Program-made: the position numbers and the translations under genes
Part shown: piece by piece, positions 23,501 through 35,335 of the stretch
Layout of the letters: every line of letters begins with the position of its first letter
Position numbering within the stretch: the first letter of the stretch is position 1
DNA from: Amphibalanus amphitrite
Taxonomy: Eukaryota; Arthropoda; Thecostraca; Balanomorpha; Balanidae
Length of the DNA stretch: 64,000 nucleotides
Direction: 5' to 3'
NCBI RefSeq assembly: GCF_019059575.1
Contig: NW_024881507.1
Coordinates: 1,240,001-1,304,000, forward strand
The notes under the pieces: generated by a model
What the model was told of the DNA's origin: nothing
Database searches by the model: none
Seen by the model: only the letters and a program-made list of their open reading frames with translations

Positions 23501-25250
23501 TTAAACCCTGACACACCTCCGGCGATGTGTCTCCGGGCCGTCGATGTTCCCCGGTAATGGAACATGGCTCGGCGGGAGTGCGTTCCGCCCCCGCTGGCCG
23601 GCGGCCATACAGGTGTCGTTTACCGCCCGGGGAGCCGGAGCAGGCCACTCGGTGTGACGGCCGACATCGCGGTCCGTCAGCGCGAGCATTACTGCGGCCG
23701 GCGCACCTGTCAGCCCAGCTCCGCCCGGCGAGGCGGCACCGGCTCCACAGGGCGATCAGCTCACCGGGATTACACAACCGGCTCACAGCCCGCAATCGTT
23801 ACCTACCCACCGCACAGCCGGCGGCGGCAGAGGCAGAGGCAGAGGCAGTTGCCCTCTGCTCCGTTACCCACTTCCGTCCTCCCTCCCACCCCAGACAGCC
23901 CGCGCTCTCTGAGGTGCTGTTTGTTTTCTAAGCGGCGAGTAGCGCTCCGGCGCCCGTCCCGACGGCCTCTGTGGGCCCATCGGCTGTTGACACCGTCAGC
24001 CGCCGCTGCCAGCGCCGTCCCAGCCGCCGCACCCGCAGCTGCCATGGTCATCACCCCAGGCAGCTAACGCCGAAGACTGCCGTATATCACAGGACGGACG
24101 GAACAGCACAGAACGGCACCAAGAAGTTCAGCAAGGCAAGACAGAGGGCAAACAGTGCAATGGTACATTTCCAGAGCCCCATCCAGAAATGATTGGTGTG
24201 AAATATGTCTTGCATATCCAGCCCAAGACGGCCTGGTTGGGCAGTAAGAAGGTAAAGGAGTAGCCAGACCCTGAACCGATCCGAGCCGAGCCAGCTGCCA
24301 GTCGTCCGGAGCATCCCGCGGCGAGCGTTTGTGGTTCGCCGCAGACGACTGTCACAGCGCGTCACATACGCCGCAGACGGCCGCCGCAGCGCGTCACATA
24401 CGCCGCAGATGGGCCGTGTCGCGGCGCTTCCGGCGCGGGCCAGGATAAAAGCAGCACCGGGGCCTACTGGGCACGCGTCACGACCAGACCTGTCCGTCCC
24501 CGAACGTAAGTAAGTCACCGCACAGGACGTATGGCAGTGGACAGAGTGCAACGCTGGCACCGACACAGGAGTCTGGCACGGGTTTTCAGACAAAGGGAGC
24601 AGAACGACTGGCGGTCGGGTCAACGTATTACATGTTACTGCAATAAAGTTGGTGGGGAAAAGAAAATATGTAGGACAAGTCAACCACGCAGAGCTTTGCA
24701 GAGGAAACACCGAACTAAAAGTCGCGCGCTGAGCCAGCCAGCGGCGCCAGCGCACAGGAACGGCCTCGATTTTAGCGAAAGTGTTTAGTATTTGCTCTTG
24801 GCGGGACGGCCTGGAGCTGATGACAGAGGCAAGCCTCGTTAACCACCCCTCCCCTCCTCTCTCCATGTTCGCTCATCACCGCCAGCCCTCTACCCATGTT
24901 CCCCGATAACCACCGGCCTCTGCGCAGGGGTGAGGGCGTCGACGCCTTTGCACGCGTCACTGGGCTGGCAGGCGGGCCGACTGCACGCGCCTGCGCCTGT
25001 CCGCGCCCCTTAGACGCCCTCGCGGCCCTGCACTCCTCACAACGAGACCGCACAGAGCGGTAAATTGCACAATGCACGCACCGCCCGCGCGCCTTACACA
25101 GCCGGGGTGGTAAAGTCCGAGACAATTTCCATGTGGTCAGACATGACACATGTAACATGGGAAAGGCGCACATGTTCACTTAAGTGTGCAGTGAACAGCT
25201 GCCCGGACAAGGAAAACGTCAAAATTAATGGGATAAGTAGCTCCCCTCCA
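20595..25250. other. Grip intron segment, GC-rich, no gene recognised
   Basis: This stretch has CGG/GGC-rich blocks near 23135-23200 and 23818-23850. Many short open frames occur on both strands without recognisable domains, including a 259-codon minus frame at 24087-24866. Apart from the weak promoter-like site near 24444, nothing specific was supported. Confidence 0.4.
24355..24506 (+). promoter_or_regulatory. Weak candidate promoter with TATA-like box
   Basis: Two direct copies of CAGCGCGTCACATACGCCGC (period 32, from 24355 and 24387) precede GATAAAAG (24444-24451). About 55 nt further a consensus donor, GTAAGTAAG, starts at 24506, which would close a short non-coding first exon. It lies on the strand opposite Grip. 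No downstream exon was identified, so this may be chance. Confidence 0.2.
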
Positions 25251-25264
25251 TAACCGTCATTCAG

Positions 25265-26045
25265 ACTGTTAACCAGTAAAACGCCTTTTGGGCGAAGAAC
25301 GAGCGAGCGAGATAGTGAGCCCTGCACGTGCGGAAGGGCGAGAGGGTACTTCCAACGGGCTTGCGCAAAGCACCCTTCTAACCGGTCGCTGGCGGTGTGC
25401 CAAATTTGAACGCAATCGGCCCAGCCGTTCCTGAGATCTGGAAGCGGCACTCTGCACGTGCGCACGTGCAAACGGGGTCCAAACTGACTTTTGCACGGCA
25501 CCCTGCTAACCGGTTCCCAACCGTGTACCAAATTTGAGCGCAATCGGCCCAGCCGTTCTCGAGATCTGGAAACGCCCCCTGCACGTGCGCACGTGCAGTA
25601 GCACCCTAACCGCAATACATGGGAATGCATTGCCTGGTGGCTGCCTACCTGCATGCCAAGTTTCAGCAAAATCGCCCCAGTAATTACCGAGTTATTAAAA
25701 TGGGAGCAAATTTGACACCTCTTATTGTTGTATTTTGCACGTGCAATGGGGGTCACTGACATGCATCGAGAGTATCATATTTTTTGGTAAAAGGGATGCA
25801 GCTACCCTACAAAAATTACCGCAAGTCAATCACCCAAGCGGCTGCTGAGATATGAGCCTCTCAAAATCACTACTTTTGCAAAACAGCTTGAACACCCTTG
25901 ACTTTTCACGTGGCACGTGCCACGACGGTCACTGAGGTGTATCAAAAGTAGTCAATTACGGGGTAGAAGGGATGGGGCTACCCAGCAAAAAAGACCGCAG
26001 GTCAATCGGTCCAGCGGTTGCTGAGATATAAGCCTCTCAAAAGCG
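25265..26045. repeat. Degenerate recurring segment (AATTTGA..CAATCGGCCCAGC type)
   Basis: A roughly 45-bp segment, consensus CCAAATTTGAACGCAATCGG followed by CCCAGCCGTTCCTGAGATCT, occurs at about 25395 and 25527. It recurs more diverged near 25655, 25812 and 25985. Spacing is 130 to 170 bp. Related pieces occur inside the piggyBac-like element (about 27590 and 28585). Family unknown to me. Confidence 0.7.
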
Positions 26046-26049
26046 TTAC

Positions 26050-26095
26050 AGGCCGGGCCGGGCCGGGCCGGGCCGGGCCGGGCCGGGCCGGGCCG
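26050..26095. repeat. GGCCG pentanucleotide microsatellite
   Basis: About nine perfect copies of GGCCG in tandem. It is followed closely by a GCTCGCT-type stretch at 26132-26158. Confidence 0.95.
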
Positions 26096-26502
26096 CTCAT
26101 ACTGAGATTTTTCCGTTATATTGAAAAGACTCGCTTCGCTCGCTGCGCTCGCTCGCTCGTAACCAGCACTGCCAGTCCATATTATAACATGAGTATATCA
26201 TGTTACTGAGTCTAAACGGCCGGGAAAAGGGAATGTTGATAGCGTTGCAGAGAAGGGTAAGTGCGTGAGGGAGAGAGATAAGATGAGAATGAGACAACAT
26301 GTGATTGAATACAGATGAGAAGTAAGCGAGCAACAACTACAGGCGATATGGGAATAACTGATTCAGTTCCAGCTCCTTTGAGCCACGTCACCATGCCCGT
26401 TGGATGTCTGGCGACGGCGTAACTAAGCTAACTAACGACGTTACTCGTCAAAGGATGTCAAGAGCACTCTACTATGGAGCACTGCCTCTCCGCAGCTCTT
26501 AA

Positions 26503-28699
26503 CCCGCGCCCCACTGGGGGGGGGGGGGCTATTCCTACATGCCGGGGTATGTCTTAAGCACAGCACGAGCCGGGCAGTAAAACTATGACCAAGAAACTGT
26601 CGGTGTCAAAATGCCATGTTATTTGATAGGCCGGGCAAGAAACAAAAGTTTACTGCCCGAGTTTACTGCCCAGGGCAATGACCTCTAAACTACAGTTTAT
26701 CGCATTAGCCCAGAGGTATAATTGACAGGGAATGTATATTTGACATCATTATTGCATGATATTTGCCGCGTACAATTAGAAAACTAACATTTTTTGGTAA
26801 AAAGATCTGCTCTGCTTATCAAGGGTTTTGAAATATTTGTATTGGTTACAAAGCCGAAATGATGGTAAGATGTGCGCCTAGGTAATCGAAATCCGTTATC
26901 GCTTGTTGTCTTATCTTCGTTTGATATGTCCACTGATACCTTGGGCCTAAGTTATTGCGTTATTATCTGACAGTTGTAGTCCTTTCCTCGAGACAAACAT
27001 GTAAAATATGGAAAATATAATGTATTTCACGAAAGATTAGCCATAGGGCATCAACAAAGTATGATTACATAAATAAAGAAAAGATTCTTGCAAGAACACT
27101 GGAAAATTCACGTTAATCACTAGGAATATTATGCCTTCTTCTTGTTCTTATGTCGTGGCAAATTATTCATGTATTATGTTCCTGGGATATTCCAGTTGTT
27201 GTGCGATTCTGAGTTGATATTTTCACACACGATTCTTTTTGAAGTAAGGTGTTTTGATGCATTTTCTTCTATCAATTTCCTTTAAAGCTTTATCCACAGC
27301 AGTAGCGCAATCACTGTTGGGAATTTATGGACAAAACAATTGTATAAAAGTGTCACCAAAACCTGTCGAAACTACTTAGCAGGTATGCGGCATGTAGGAA
27401 AAATCTTACTGACCTCAGCCGTACGAAATTATTTGGAAACTCGGTTTGCAAAATTTGACTCCGGCCCTCGTGCTTCGCACTCGGGCCTACGTCAATTTTG
27501 CAAACCTCGTTTCCAAATAATTTCGTCGGCCCGGTCAGTAATATATATTTATAGCCCCCCCTCCCGTTTTTCTGCAATAACTTCCAAACCGCTTGACGGA
27601 TCGACGCCAAACTTTCAGTACCTTCGGCTGCATCAATTTGACACCTTGTGTCAAAATTTGAACTTCGTACCTACCATAGGTCGGCCGGAAATGACGTCAG
27701 AGTGACGTCATGTTCGGCCGATTTCGACGCAAAACATTGAACCACGGCAATCGCTCCCAAGAGCTCAGTTTTTAAGCTAGATCCAATTTCTTTGCATGAA
27801 AGGACTCAGAATTGACCGCGCTATCAAACTGCTATCTCGGATTTTCAATATTTTGAAAATTTCGAAAATTGTATATAATAATATTCAAAATTTATATTTT
27901 TATATTTTTTCAAAAAGTTTTTGACTTTTCGAAAAAACTGGAATATATGTGACAGAATGCATGATTATGACTAACTCTAGCAAGTTTTAGCTAAATATGT
28001 TCAAAAATGGCCAAGTTATACGCATTATTGCAAAAAATTCACAATTTTTAATTTTTCAAATCAATTTTTCAGTACGTATTTGACATCGTACACCAATGTA
28101 AATGGCACCATCGTGTTCCTGAGCTCAAACTGCATCCAATAGACACCTTTTTTGTTGAAAAATTTTAACTTCAAAATTTGACCTTTTTTGACCTGAAAGT
28201 TACCTGACCTAAGCTAAATTCGACTCAAAATGACCTCGAATGACACAGACGACATCAAATTCGAAATCTATGGCCTAAATGGACCATAAAACATGTGTCA
28301 CGTGACCGACGCATGATATAATATTTTCGTGACCTGTGATGACCTGACCCTGACCTGAAAATCAAAGTACAAGTTTGGTACCCTCAAGGTATCTAGAGCA
28401 TCTGTTCACGAGTGTGGAAACCAAAAATGAGCCTGATCTGACTTGTAAGACGGCGGCCAGAGCCCAAAATGTGAACAAGCAAAAATGCTAATAATTTTTA
28501 CTTTGACCTGACCTGTGACGTCATCGGTGACCTCGAGGTCAATGAAATTAGGTTTCGCTCGACAGTTTTTCCGGGGCTATCAGACGCCGTTTGAATTTTG
28601 ACGATCGGCCCAGTAGTTCCGGAGTTAGGAGGGGGGGCTATGAATAGCCCCCCCCCCCCCAGTAGGGCGTGTTATACACAGACCCCAGTGGGGCGCGGG
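26503..28699. mobile_element. piggyBac-like non-autonomous element, TTAA target duplication
   Basis: TTAA flanks both ends (26499-26502 and 28700-28703). Directly inside are inverted repeats CCCGCGCCCCACTGGGG (26503-26519; complement 28683-28699). TTAA duplication with TIRs beginning CCC is the hallmark of the piggyBac superfamily. A subterminal inverted repeat follows: a G run then CTATTC on the left, GAATAG then a C run on the right. The 2.2 kb interior is AT-rich and has no transposase ORF. It contains a hairpin at 27420-27528 and a palindrome at 27681-27721. Confidence 0.85.
27420..27528. repeat. Long hairpin inside the piggyBac-like element
   Basis: ACGAAATTATTTGGAAACTC (from about 27421) and its near-complement ending at about 27526 form arms of roughly 37 bp with few mismatches. 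The arms flank a second, shorter palindrome around CCCTCGTGCTTCGCACTCGGG. This could be a nested foldback insertion or a structural feature of the host element. Confidence 0.75.
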
Positions 28700-28704
28700 T
28701 TAAG

Positions 28705-31700
28705 GTGTTGTTTTGCGCAAAGCTAACTAACTTGACCAGTCATTAATGGCTCCAGTTGCCAGTACAGCTGAAGAGCAGCAGCTAAACACGCGGAACAAGG
28801 ATAGATAGCTTAGCTCTCAGATACCGCGGGGACAGCCCCGGTCAGTATGCTGCCGTTCATGTATGGATTTGAGACAACATCTCAGACATGGCATGCGCAT
28901 TGAGCAGCCGGCCAGCCAGCCGCCATTCATCCCAATACAACAATGATCCAGACATGACATGGGCATCCCCCAGCCGCCATTCATACTCCACAACATCCGC
29001 AGATGTGACATGAACAGGCCGGCCGATCAGCTGCCGTTTACCTCCAGACCTGACGTGAACAGGAGGCCGATCAGTGCACCTGATCGAAGAACAACACCGA
29101 CCTGCCAGAGCCCGCGTCTCAGCCGAAATAGCCCTCGGAGACGGCGTCAGTTCCGCCCCGCGCAGCACGACCGACTGTTTTCCCAGTGCCATGGAAATTA
29201 ATCGACCCCGAGACGAACGCCCTTCCAGATAAATGGCACCGCCTGGCCGGAAAGACTGCATAAATACGCATATCTGAGAGTATTTGTGGAAAGTGCTACC
29301 GGGCTATTAACCAATTCGACGTGAAAATCGCATCGGGCTTGGCTTAGAGACACACCATTTAGCAGACCTCCCAGCTCGTGTCATAAAAGAGTCCGCCGAT
29401 CATCAACTGCCGCGCGCGGACACCGCCAACCCAAACAGCTCGAAAAGTGGCCTGGCTGGAAACTGGCAGCTAACTTCCGCCACAGAATTTGCGGTCGATG
29501 AATCTGCCGTTTAACTGAGTGTCATTTGACCATTCAACTAGGACATGCAACCCGGCCTAAATTCGCAGACGCATCTGGCGAAATATTGTTTAAAAGTCAG
29601 TCAAGCAATATCATTTGGCCTCAGCGACACTGTTCTACACCACCAGCTGTCACATACGGCTGTGAATTGTGGGAAATCATCGTAAACAGCCGCCTGCGCC
29701 ACTCTGGCGTCACTTCACTGAGGTACGCTTTCGGCGGGCCTCTCCGGAGTCCAAATATTGGCACAGCCGAGTGTGGCGACATGGGCGCTCGACGGGGACA
29801 CTGGCGAGGTGAATGGCCCCGACCGGGTGCCCCGAGACCCTGACAGAGTGTCCTTAGGGACAGCCGAGTGTCCTGAGGGTTCAGCCGAGTGCCCTGTGAC
29901 CTCCCATTGGCTGTCCTGACCCTTGAGCCTTCTGACAGGTCATACACCTTGCACACCGCCGCGACAGAAGCAGGCCGTGCGAAAGCGGTGAGCGGACGGC
30001 TACAGCCCCAGCCGGTACGCCGGCAAGCCCCATACATGCTGGGCACACGGGGGACAAGCTGCAGCGGTACGCTTTTACGCCCTAGCCTTCGTTTCAAGCA
30101 CGACAAAACCCATACCAATTGTTCATTCGGAATAAGCGGTAGCTCTCACTTATTATAAAGCCCGCCGGAGCGAGGATAAATAAATTGATTGACCGAGACG
30201 CACAATCGTGATTGATTTCTATCTTTGCGCTTGTGAAGCGGATGGCGGCGGGCCGGTTACACAGGCCATATCTCGCTGTCGTCGCGGCCGGGGCCGGCGA
30301 TGCATCATCGGCAGCCGTCGGTCCCGGCGGGGTGCGCGCACTCGCCCCGGTGGTGAGTGGTGAGTGGTGAGTGGTGACTGGCGAGTGGTGAATCTACAGT
30401 GAGTGATTCACCAGCAATGACGGAGGAGCGGCCGGCGGCTCCGATCAAAACAACACGGTGGCGAGGAAACGCGAGACCGCAGCACGCCGCACGGCATGTT
30501 ACAAATGTACTGGCATATGTGGCTTCTGTTGGCAGCAGCTGACACGATTGCGCAGCTCAGACAGCCCATAACAATGTGTTATTACAGCTTGGAAATCATT
30601 ATTTCACAGAATTGACCTCACTGCCGCTACGAGAAACAGAAAACTATCTGCTCAAATCAATGCATGATTTGCAGCCTCATGGTAGTCAAAACACAGCAAT
30701 TGGTTGTCGTAAATCAGGCAATCTAATTCACATGAGTTATCAGTGTTTACTGGTTACCACCATGATGTCAATCGATCACGCTAAGTAGGTCTAACCGCCA
30801 CGCATGGCTCATCGCTGGGCTCCCTGCCGCACCCTAACGCATCTGGAGACGGCCTTTCTGGAGGCCCGCCGCGGCGGGCGGCGCCTGCCTGGAATGTGCG
30901 CATAACCCACAGCCTCGTCTGCTCCGTCCTCAGCTGTGTCCCACGTGTGTGACCCGGAGACGACCACCACCCGCAGCTAGCCGCTCGTGCTCGTATCAGC
31001 GGGTAGCACCGCAAGCCGGCACAGCTCGGGTGTTCAGCGTCGGGTAGTCAGCCACCACACAGCGACAGATACCGGGAACAGTCCTCTCCGGTGCACCCAG
31101 GATGCAGCGATGACAAGGCCACAGGAGGACTACGACAGACGCGGAGTACGTCTGTCTATGCTCGCCACCCGGCAGTTATGAGACAGCGATAACAGATAAA
31201 CGGATTTACGGCTGTCGCCGGCTCGGCAGCCGGCATCTAAGCGGCGCCGCGATTTGTGCTGACGTCTGAGCCCACTGCAGTGCCGCGTCTGATGGCCAAT
31301 GGGAAACATGAAGTACGCCATGAATGCATATGAACTACGCCATGAGTGCATGACTGCGGAGCCTTTGATGATGGGGCCAATTTCAGGACCGGGAGACATT
31401 CGTTTCTGCTTATAACGTAAATCAACTGCCTGGGCGGAAATAAGGGGACAGATGGTATCCAAAGTAGGGTAACAAGTAAAATATTCACAAGAACATCGGC
31501 TCTTTTACAAAGTCATGAACTCCAGTAGGATCTCATAAACTCGTGAATAACCTCAGCTCATACTGATGTCAAGCGCCGCATCGAATCGAAAATGTGAGAT
31601 AGTCAGACAGCTGTCATCAGCCGGAGCGACTACTTCATGGTTAACTGACCAACCGACGTCACTTTCGCAGCGTCAACTGTAAATGTCTGGTCTCTGGTCA

Positions 31701-32900
31701 CACGTCACATAAATAAATCAAGCTTAGTCACATTGGAAATTGGACTTCTGCTATCATCCGTTAAAAAATAGTCATGAACTCACGTCTCTTGGATCTCGGA
31801 GAGTGGATGAAGTCGGCGAATCGCCTCAGGGTGAACATCGTGCTCTTCGGGCTGCTTCTTCGTATCAGAAAACACTGAACACTGCACTTGACGTTATTGC
31901 GCAATTAGGAATCGTATCGAATCATCGGAATCGACAGTTGAATCTCGCAGTTGTTCGGCATCACGATACAATTTATTGTAAGCAATGTGATGTCTCACGG
32001 GAAACACCTGAGACACAGCTGTCTTAGTGAAGCACCAGGAACCGGGTCGATTTCTCACAGCCTGTCCGCACCGCCGCGTACCCTCGACTGCCCCAAGACA
32101 GGTGGTCCGTCTTTCACCATTTCTTCAGCCACCATGACCAGACGGTCCAGGCTACACCTGAGGTCACACCTCGTCACTGCGTTCACTCCCAGTCACACCA
32201 GGCCCGGTCCTCGGCTGCCCTCAACCGACCGCGCGGCACACCCGCTCACACACGCACACATGGGCTGACACACGGCACCGACCGCACCGCACCGACGCGC
32301 CGCCCGCCGGCTCGCCGAGTCGTCTGCGGCGCGGCACTGCGGCGAGCGCCGGACGCGCCGCGAGCGGCGAGGATACTTTATTTCGGTGTCGGCGCCGCTG
32401 CCAGCGACGGTGTCCGCGGTGGTAGCGGTCGTGCGTACGGGGCACGCGTTACGCGTACGGAGCGTGCGTATGTAAGTGCTGTGCGTGCGGTCAGATGACG
32501 GTCTGGGGAGAGCTGACAGGTGACTGACCGTCACGTCACAGCAGGCGTGACGCGTGACGCGCCCAGAGATAGGCGCGCGTCAGTCGCCAGATACTTGTGG
32601 ACGGGCAATGATGGACAAGGAGCCAACGAAGTGCCGGAGCATTACACCAATGAAGCATGACGCTCCACAGCATATGTGACAATGAGCACTGCCGCAGACA
32701 CATGTGGTATCCAGAGGATAAAGAAATCCAAAAAGGGTACTAAAGGCCATGCCCACAGTTTCTTCAATGAAACACATTAAACCGAAAAAGCAGCCGACGA
32801 ACCCAAAATGTGTGTCAAACACTCTCTGCAGTCGCCCAGCAGACACAGTGTTTCTGTTTCCGCTGTTACCGGTGAGCCACTTAGCTGAGACCACCCCCGG
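28705..32900. other. Grip intron segment, no gene recognised
   Basis: A short GGTGAGT tandem lies at 30350-30390. No conserved exon, RNA gene or transposon ends were seen in about 4 kb. Confidence 0.4.
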
Positions 32901-32986
32901 GGAGAGTGGCCCCGGGGGGAGAGAGGGGAGTCACACCGCCCGGCGAGAGCGAGACGACCCCGTGCCACCGGCTAAGTCCCTGTGGC

Positions 32987-33025
32987 TATATAAACAGTGG
33001 ACCGAGCGCCGAACCGCGGTCAGAG
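32987..33025 (+). promoter_or_regulatory. Candidate TATA/initiator pair
   Basis: TATATAAA at 32987-32994 in the context GGCTATATAAACAG is followed about 33 nt later by TCAGAG (33020-33025), which resembles an arthropod initiator. A CCCCGGGG-containing block lies about 70-90 bp upstream. It points away from Grip within the 21.6 kb intron. No exon downstream was identified, so the assignment is tentative. Confidence 0.3.
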
Positions 33026-35120
33026 GTGGAGATACGAGGGTAGGAGCGGTGACAACTGGGGATGGCAAACGGAATACAGCGCATCAGTTGGGGGAAGAAA
33101 GATACAGAAGATACCTGACGAGCTTGTGATAAAATCAGCATTATTATCTCGCTATAAAAAAAAACGAAATGAAAATATGTTTCGACTACCTACCGTTTCA
33201 CAAGAGCGAAATCACCACCCTCAGACAAAACAAGAAAAAAAAAGAACAACTGGAACGGATGTGAGGTCAGGAAAACAGAAGCTGTGCCAATCAGAGAAGC
33301 AGCTGGCGGTAAATATACGGAAACGGTGTCACGTCACAAAAACTAGCTCGGTTCTCAATGGACAAAACCAGACAGAGCCAGCCGGAACAGACTGTATTCG
33401 GGAGACATTAACACCTAATGATGAGTCCCAGAGGACCTACTAATGTCCGCCCCATAGCGCTCTCCTACAACCGACCTAGCCACGAGCGTCCGATGAAGGC
33501 GTCTCCCTAGTGTGCGGACACATTCGAAAAACGCTATGAAAATACCGTGTAAAAACCGGGCTCGACTCCGTGAACTGGATTCCAGTGCGGGTATCCGCTG
33601 ATCGCTGTTCGCCTGCACTGGGAGCCGCCTCCAACACAAACAAGCAGAGTGTGCCGCCGGTCGTGGCTAGTCAGTCTCAGACCGACACAGCCGCAGGCCG
33701 GTGATCTATCAGCCGCTGTGACAATGTGCGGTGTGCTGCCGCCTGCGGCCTGCGGGCTTAGGCAGTGATATGCCATCGAGCGAGTCCAGCGAGCGATAGA
33801 CTGCAGCGCCTTGGGTCGTTGTAACGAGTAACACTAACGACATATCTTTCACAACACAGCTGCAACATTCATAAGAGGGCTCTGACCACTGATTCACCAG
33901 TGAGTGGCCTCTATCAGCGAGTCTGCAGGACAGTGCGTTCACTCTGCACTTCACTCTACCCAATGCCCTTTGCAGACCACTGGACCAGAGTGCGAACAAA
34001 GGCGCTGAGTAGTGAGTAGCCCATACAGTGCGCAGACTGCACAGACTGCACAGACAGACTGCACTGCACGGACTGCACCGACCTCACACCAGCTGGCCGT
34101 GAACATCAGCTGATCTCCCCGTCAGCACCAGTTGCAGTGCCCATCACAGGGGATCAGAAGGGCTTGGCCGAGCCGTCTGGGCCCTAACAGAACCGCTGAG
34201 ATAAAGGTTCTGGCGCCCCAGCCCGTAGGAAGGCAGCATTTTGCCGCTCTCCGAATCACGGTTGGCCAACAGCAGCTCCTAGCCGCGCGACGTGCAGAGT
34301 GCAGACTAGAACGTGCAGCGTGCCGGATGGTACCCACTAACCAGCCAGCCTCAAATCGTTGGGGGCCTGGGGCACAGTGGACCACCCACCCTCAGCGCGA
34401 GCCCAGGCCGAATCAATGTCGACTGTTGTAATGCAATGGATGTAACTTTGTGTGTATGGATGGCTATGAGCACCAACGGCCAACGCGCATGTCATACAAG
34501 CAAGCCAAAGAAAACAAATCACAACAATTTCTTAGTAGGATGGTGAGATTGAGCTGCTTGTTTACAAATGTTAAACGCTTGAATCCGTGCAATTGTATCA
34601 CAAAGAAATGTAAGCATCAGGCAAACGGACAGTAGAGAAACGGTGTACTGGCCAATAATAGCAAAGTGCTACACTTCCGCCCTCAACTTTCGAGTGCTAA
34701 AAAAGGCTGGGGCATATGGTGCACTGCAAACTACAGGGTGTTTTTCTTTTGTGCGCCCGCCCCATTCTACCTTTTCATTATTCGTAGATCGAAACTGGGT
34801 CGGCTTAGAAAGAAATCCCTCTAACGACGAAATACAGCGACAGTGGATCCATACACCGACCTACCATCGCCATGGACCGGAAACAAACCGATAACCAAAA
34901 TACCGAGGGTAAAAGCCTAGAAGAAAAAGGCGTGAAAACATGGAAACGAGAGAACGTAAAGCCTGACATTCGGATTAGGTTGAGCATTGATTTGACGCTT
35001 TGTGGCATCCGAAAAGCCAGAAATGGGTCAACATAAGTTTTTTTTTACTGTTTTCTTGTGCTCTCTGCGCCTACATAGGACACCATGTCAGTCTTTTTGT
35101 TCAGCTCACAGCAGATAACT
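33026..35120. other. Grip intron segment, nothing firm
   Basis: Short CAGACTGCA-type repeats lie at 34027-34075. No coding segment or transposon end was recognised. Confidence 0.4.
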
Positions 35121-35207
35121 CACCAGGCATCCTGCTCGCCGATCGCGCTGACCGAGGTCCGGGGGAGCCCGGTGTGAGGTAACGGGGCGGACGGAGCCCG
35201 GTCGGCG

Positions 35208-35335
35208 GCCGAGACTCGAGACGTGACTCGGTCCGTGAGTCGAGCCGTGACTCGGTCCGTGAGTCGTGTCGTGAGTTGAGTCGTGAGTCGAGTCGTGACT
35301 TGAGTCGTGACTCAGGCCGTGAGTCGTACCCGCTG
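35208..35335. repeat. GTGAGTCG-type minisatellite
   Basis: A degenerate 10-15 bp unit (GTGAGTCGAGTC / GTGACTCGGTCC) repeats about ten times. Read on the minus strand it gives Ser-Arg repeats (SRLDSRTE). That frame is open from 35514 to 35101 and is bounded by AG and GTGAGT. Grip exons 3 and 4 join perfectly without it, so it is not needed by that protein. Confidence 0.85.

Noticed and set aside
24087..24866. 259-codon minus-strand ORF
   Set aside because: No domain, no splice context, mixed composition across its length; chance opening in GC-rich DNA.
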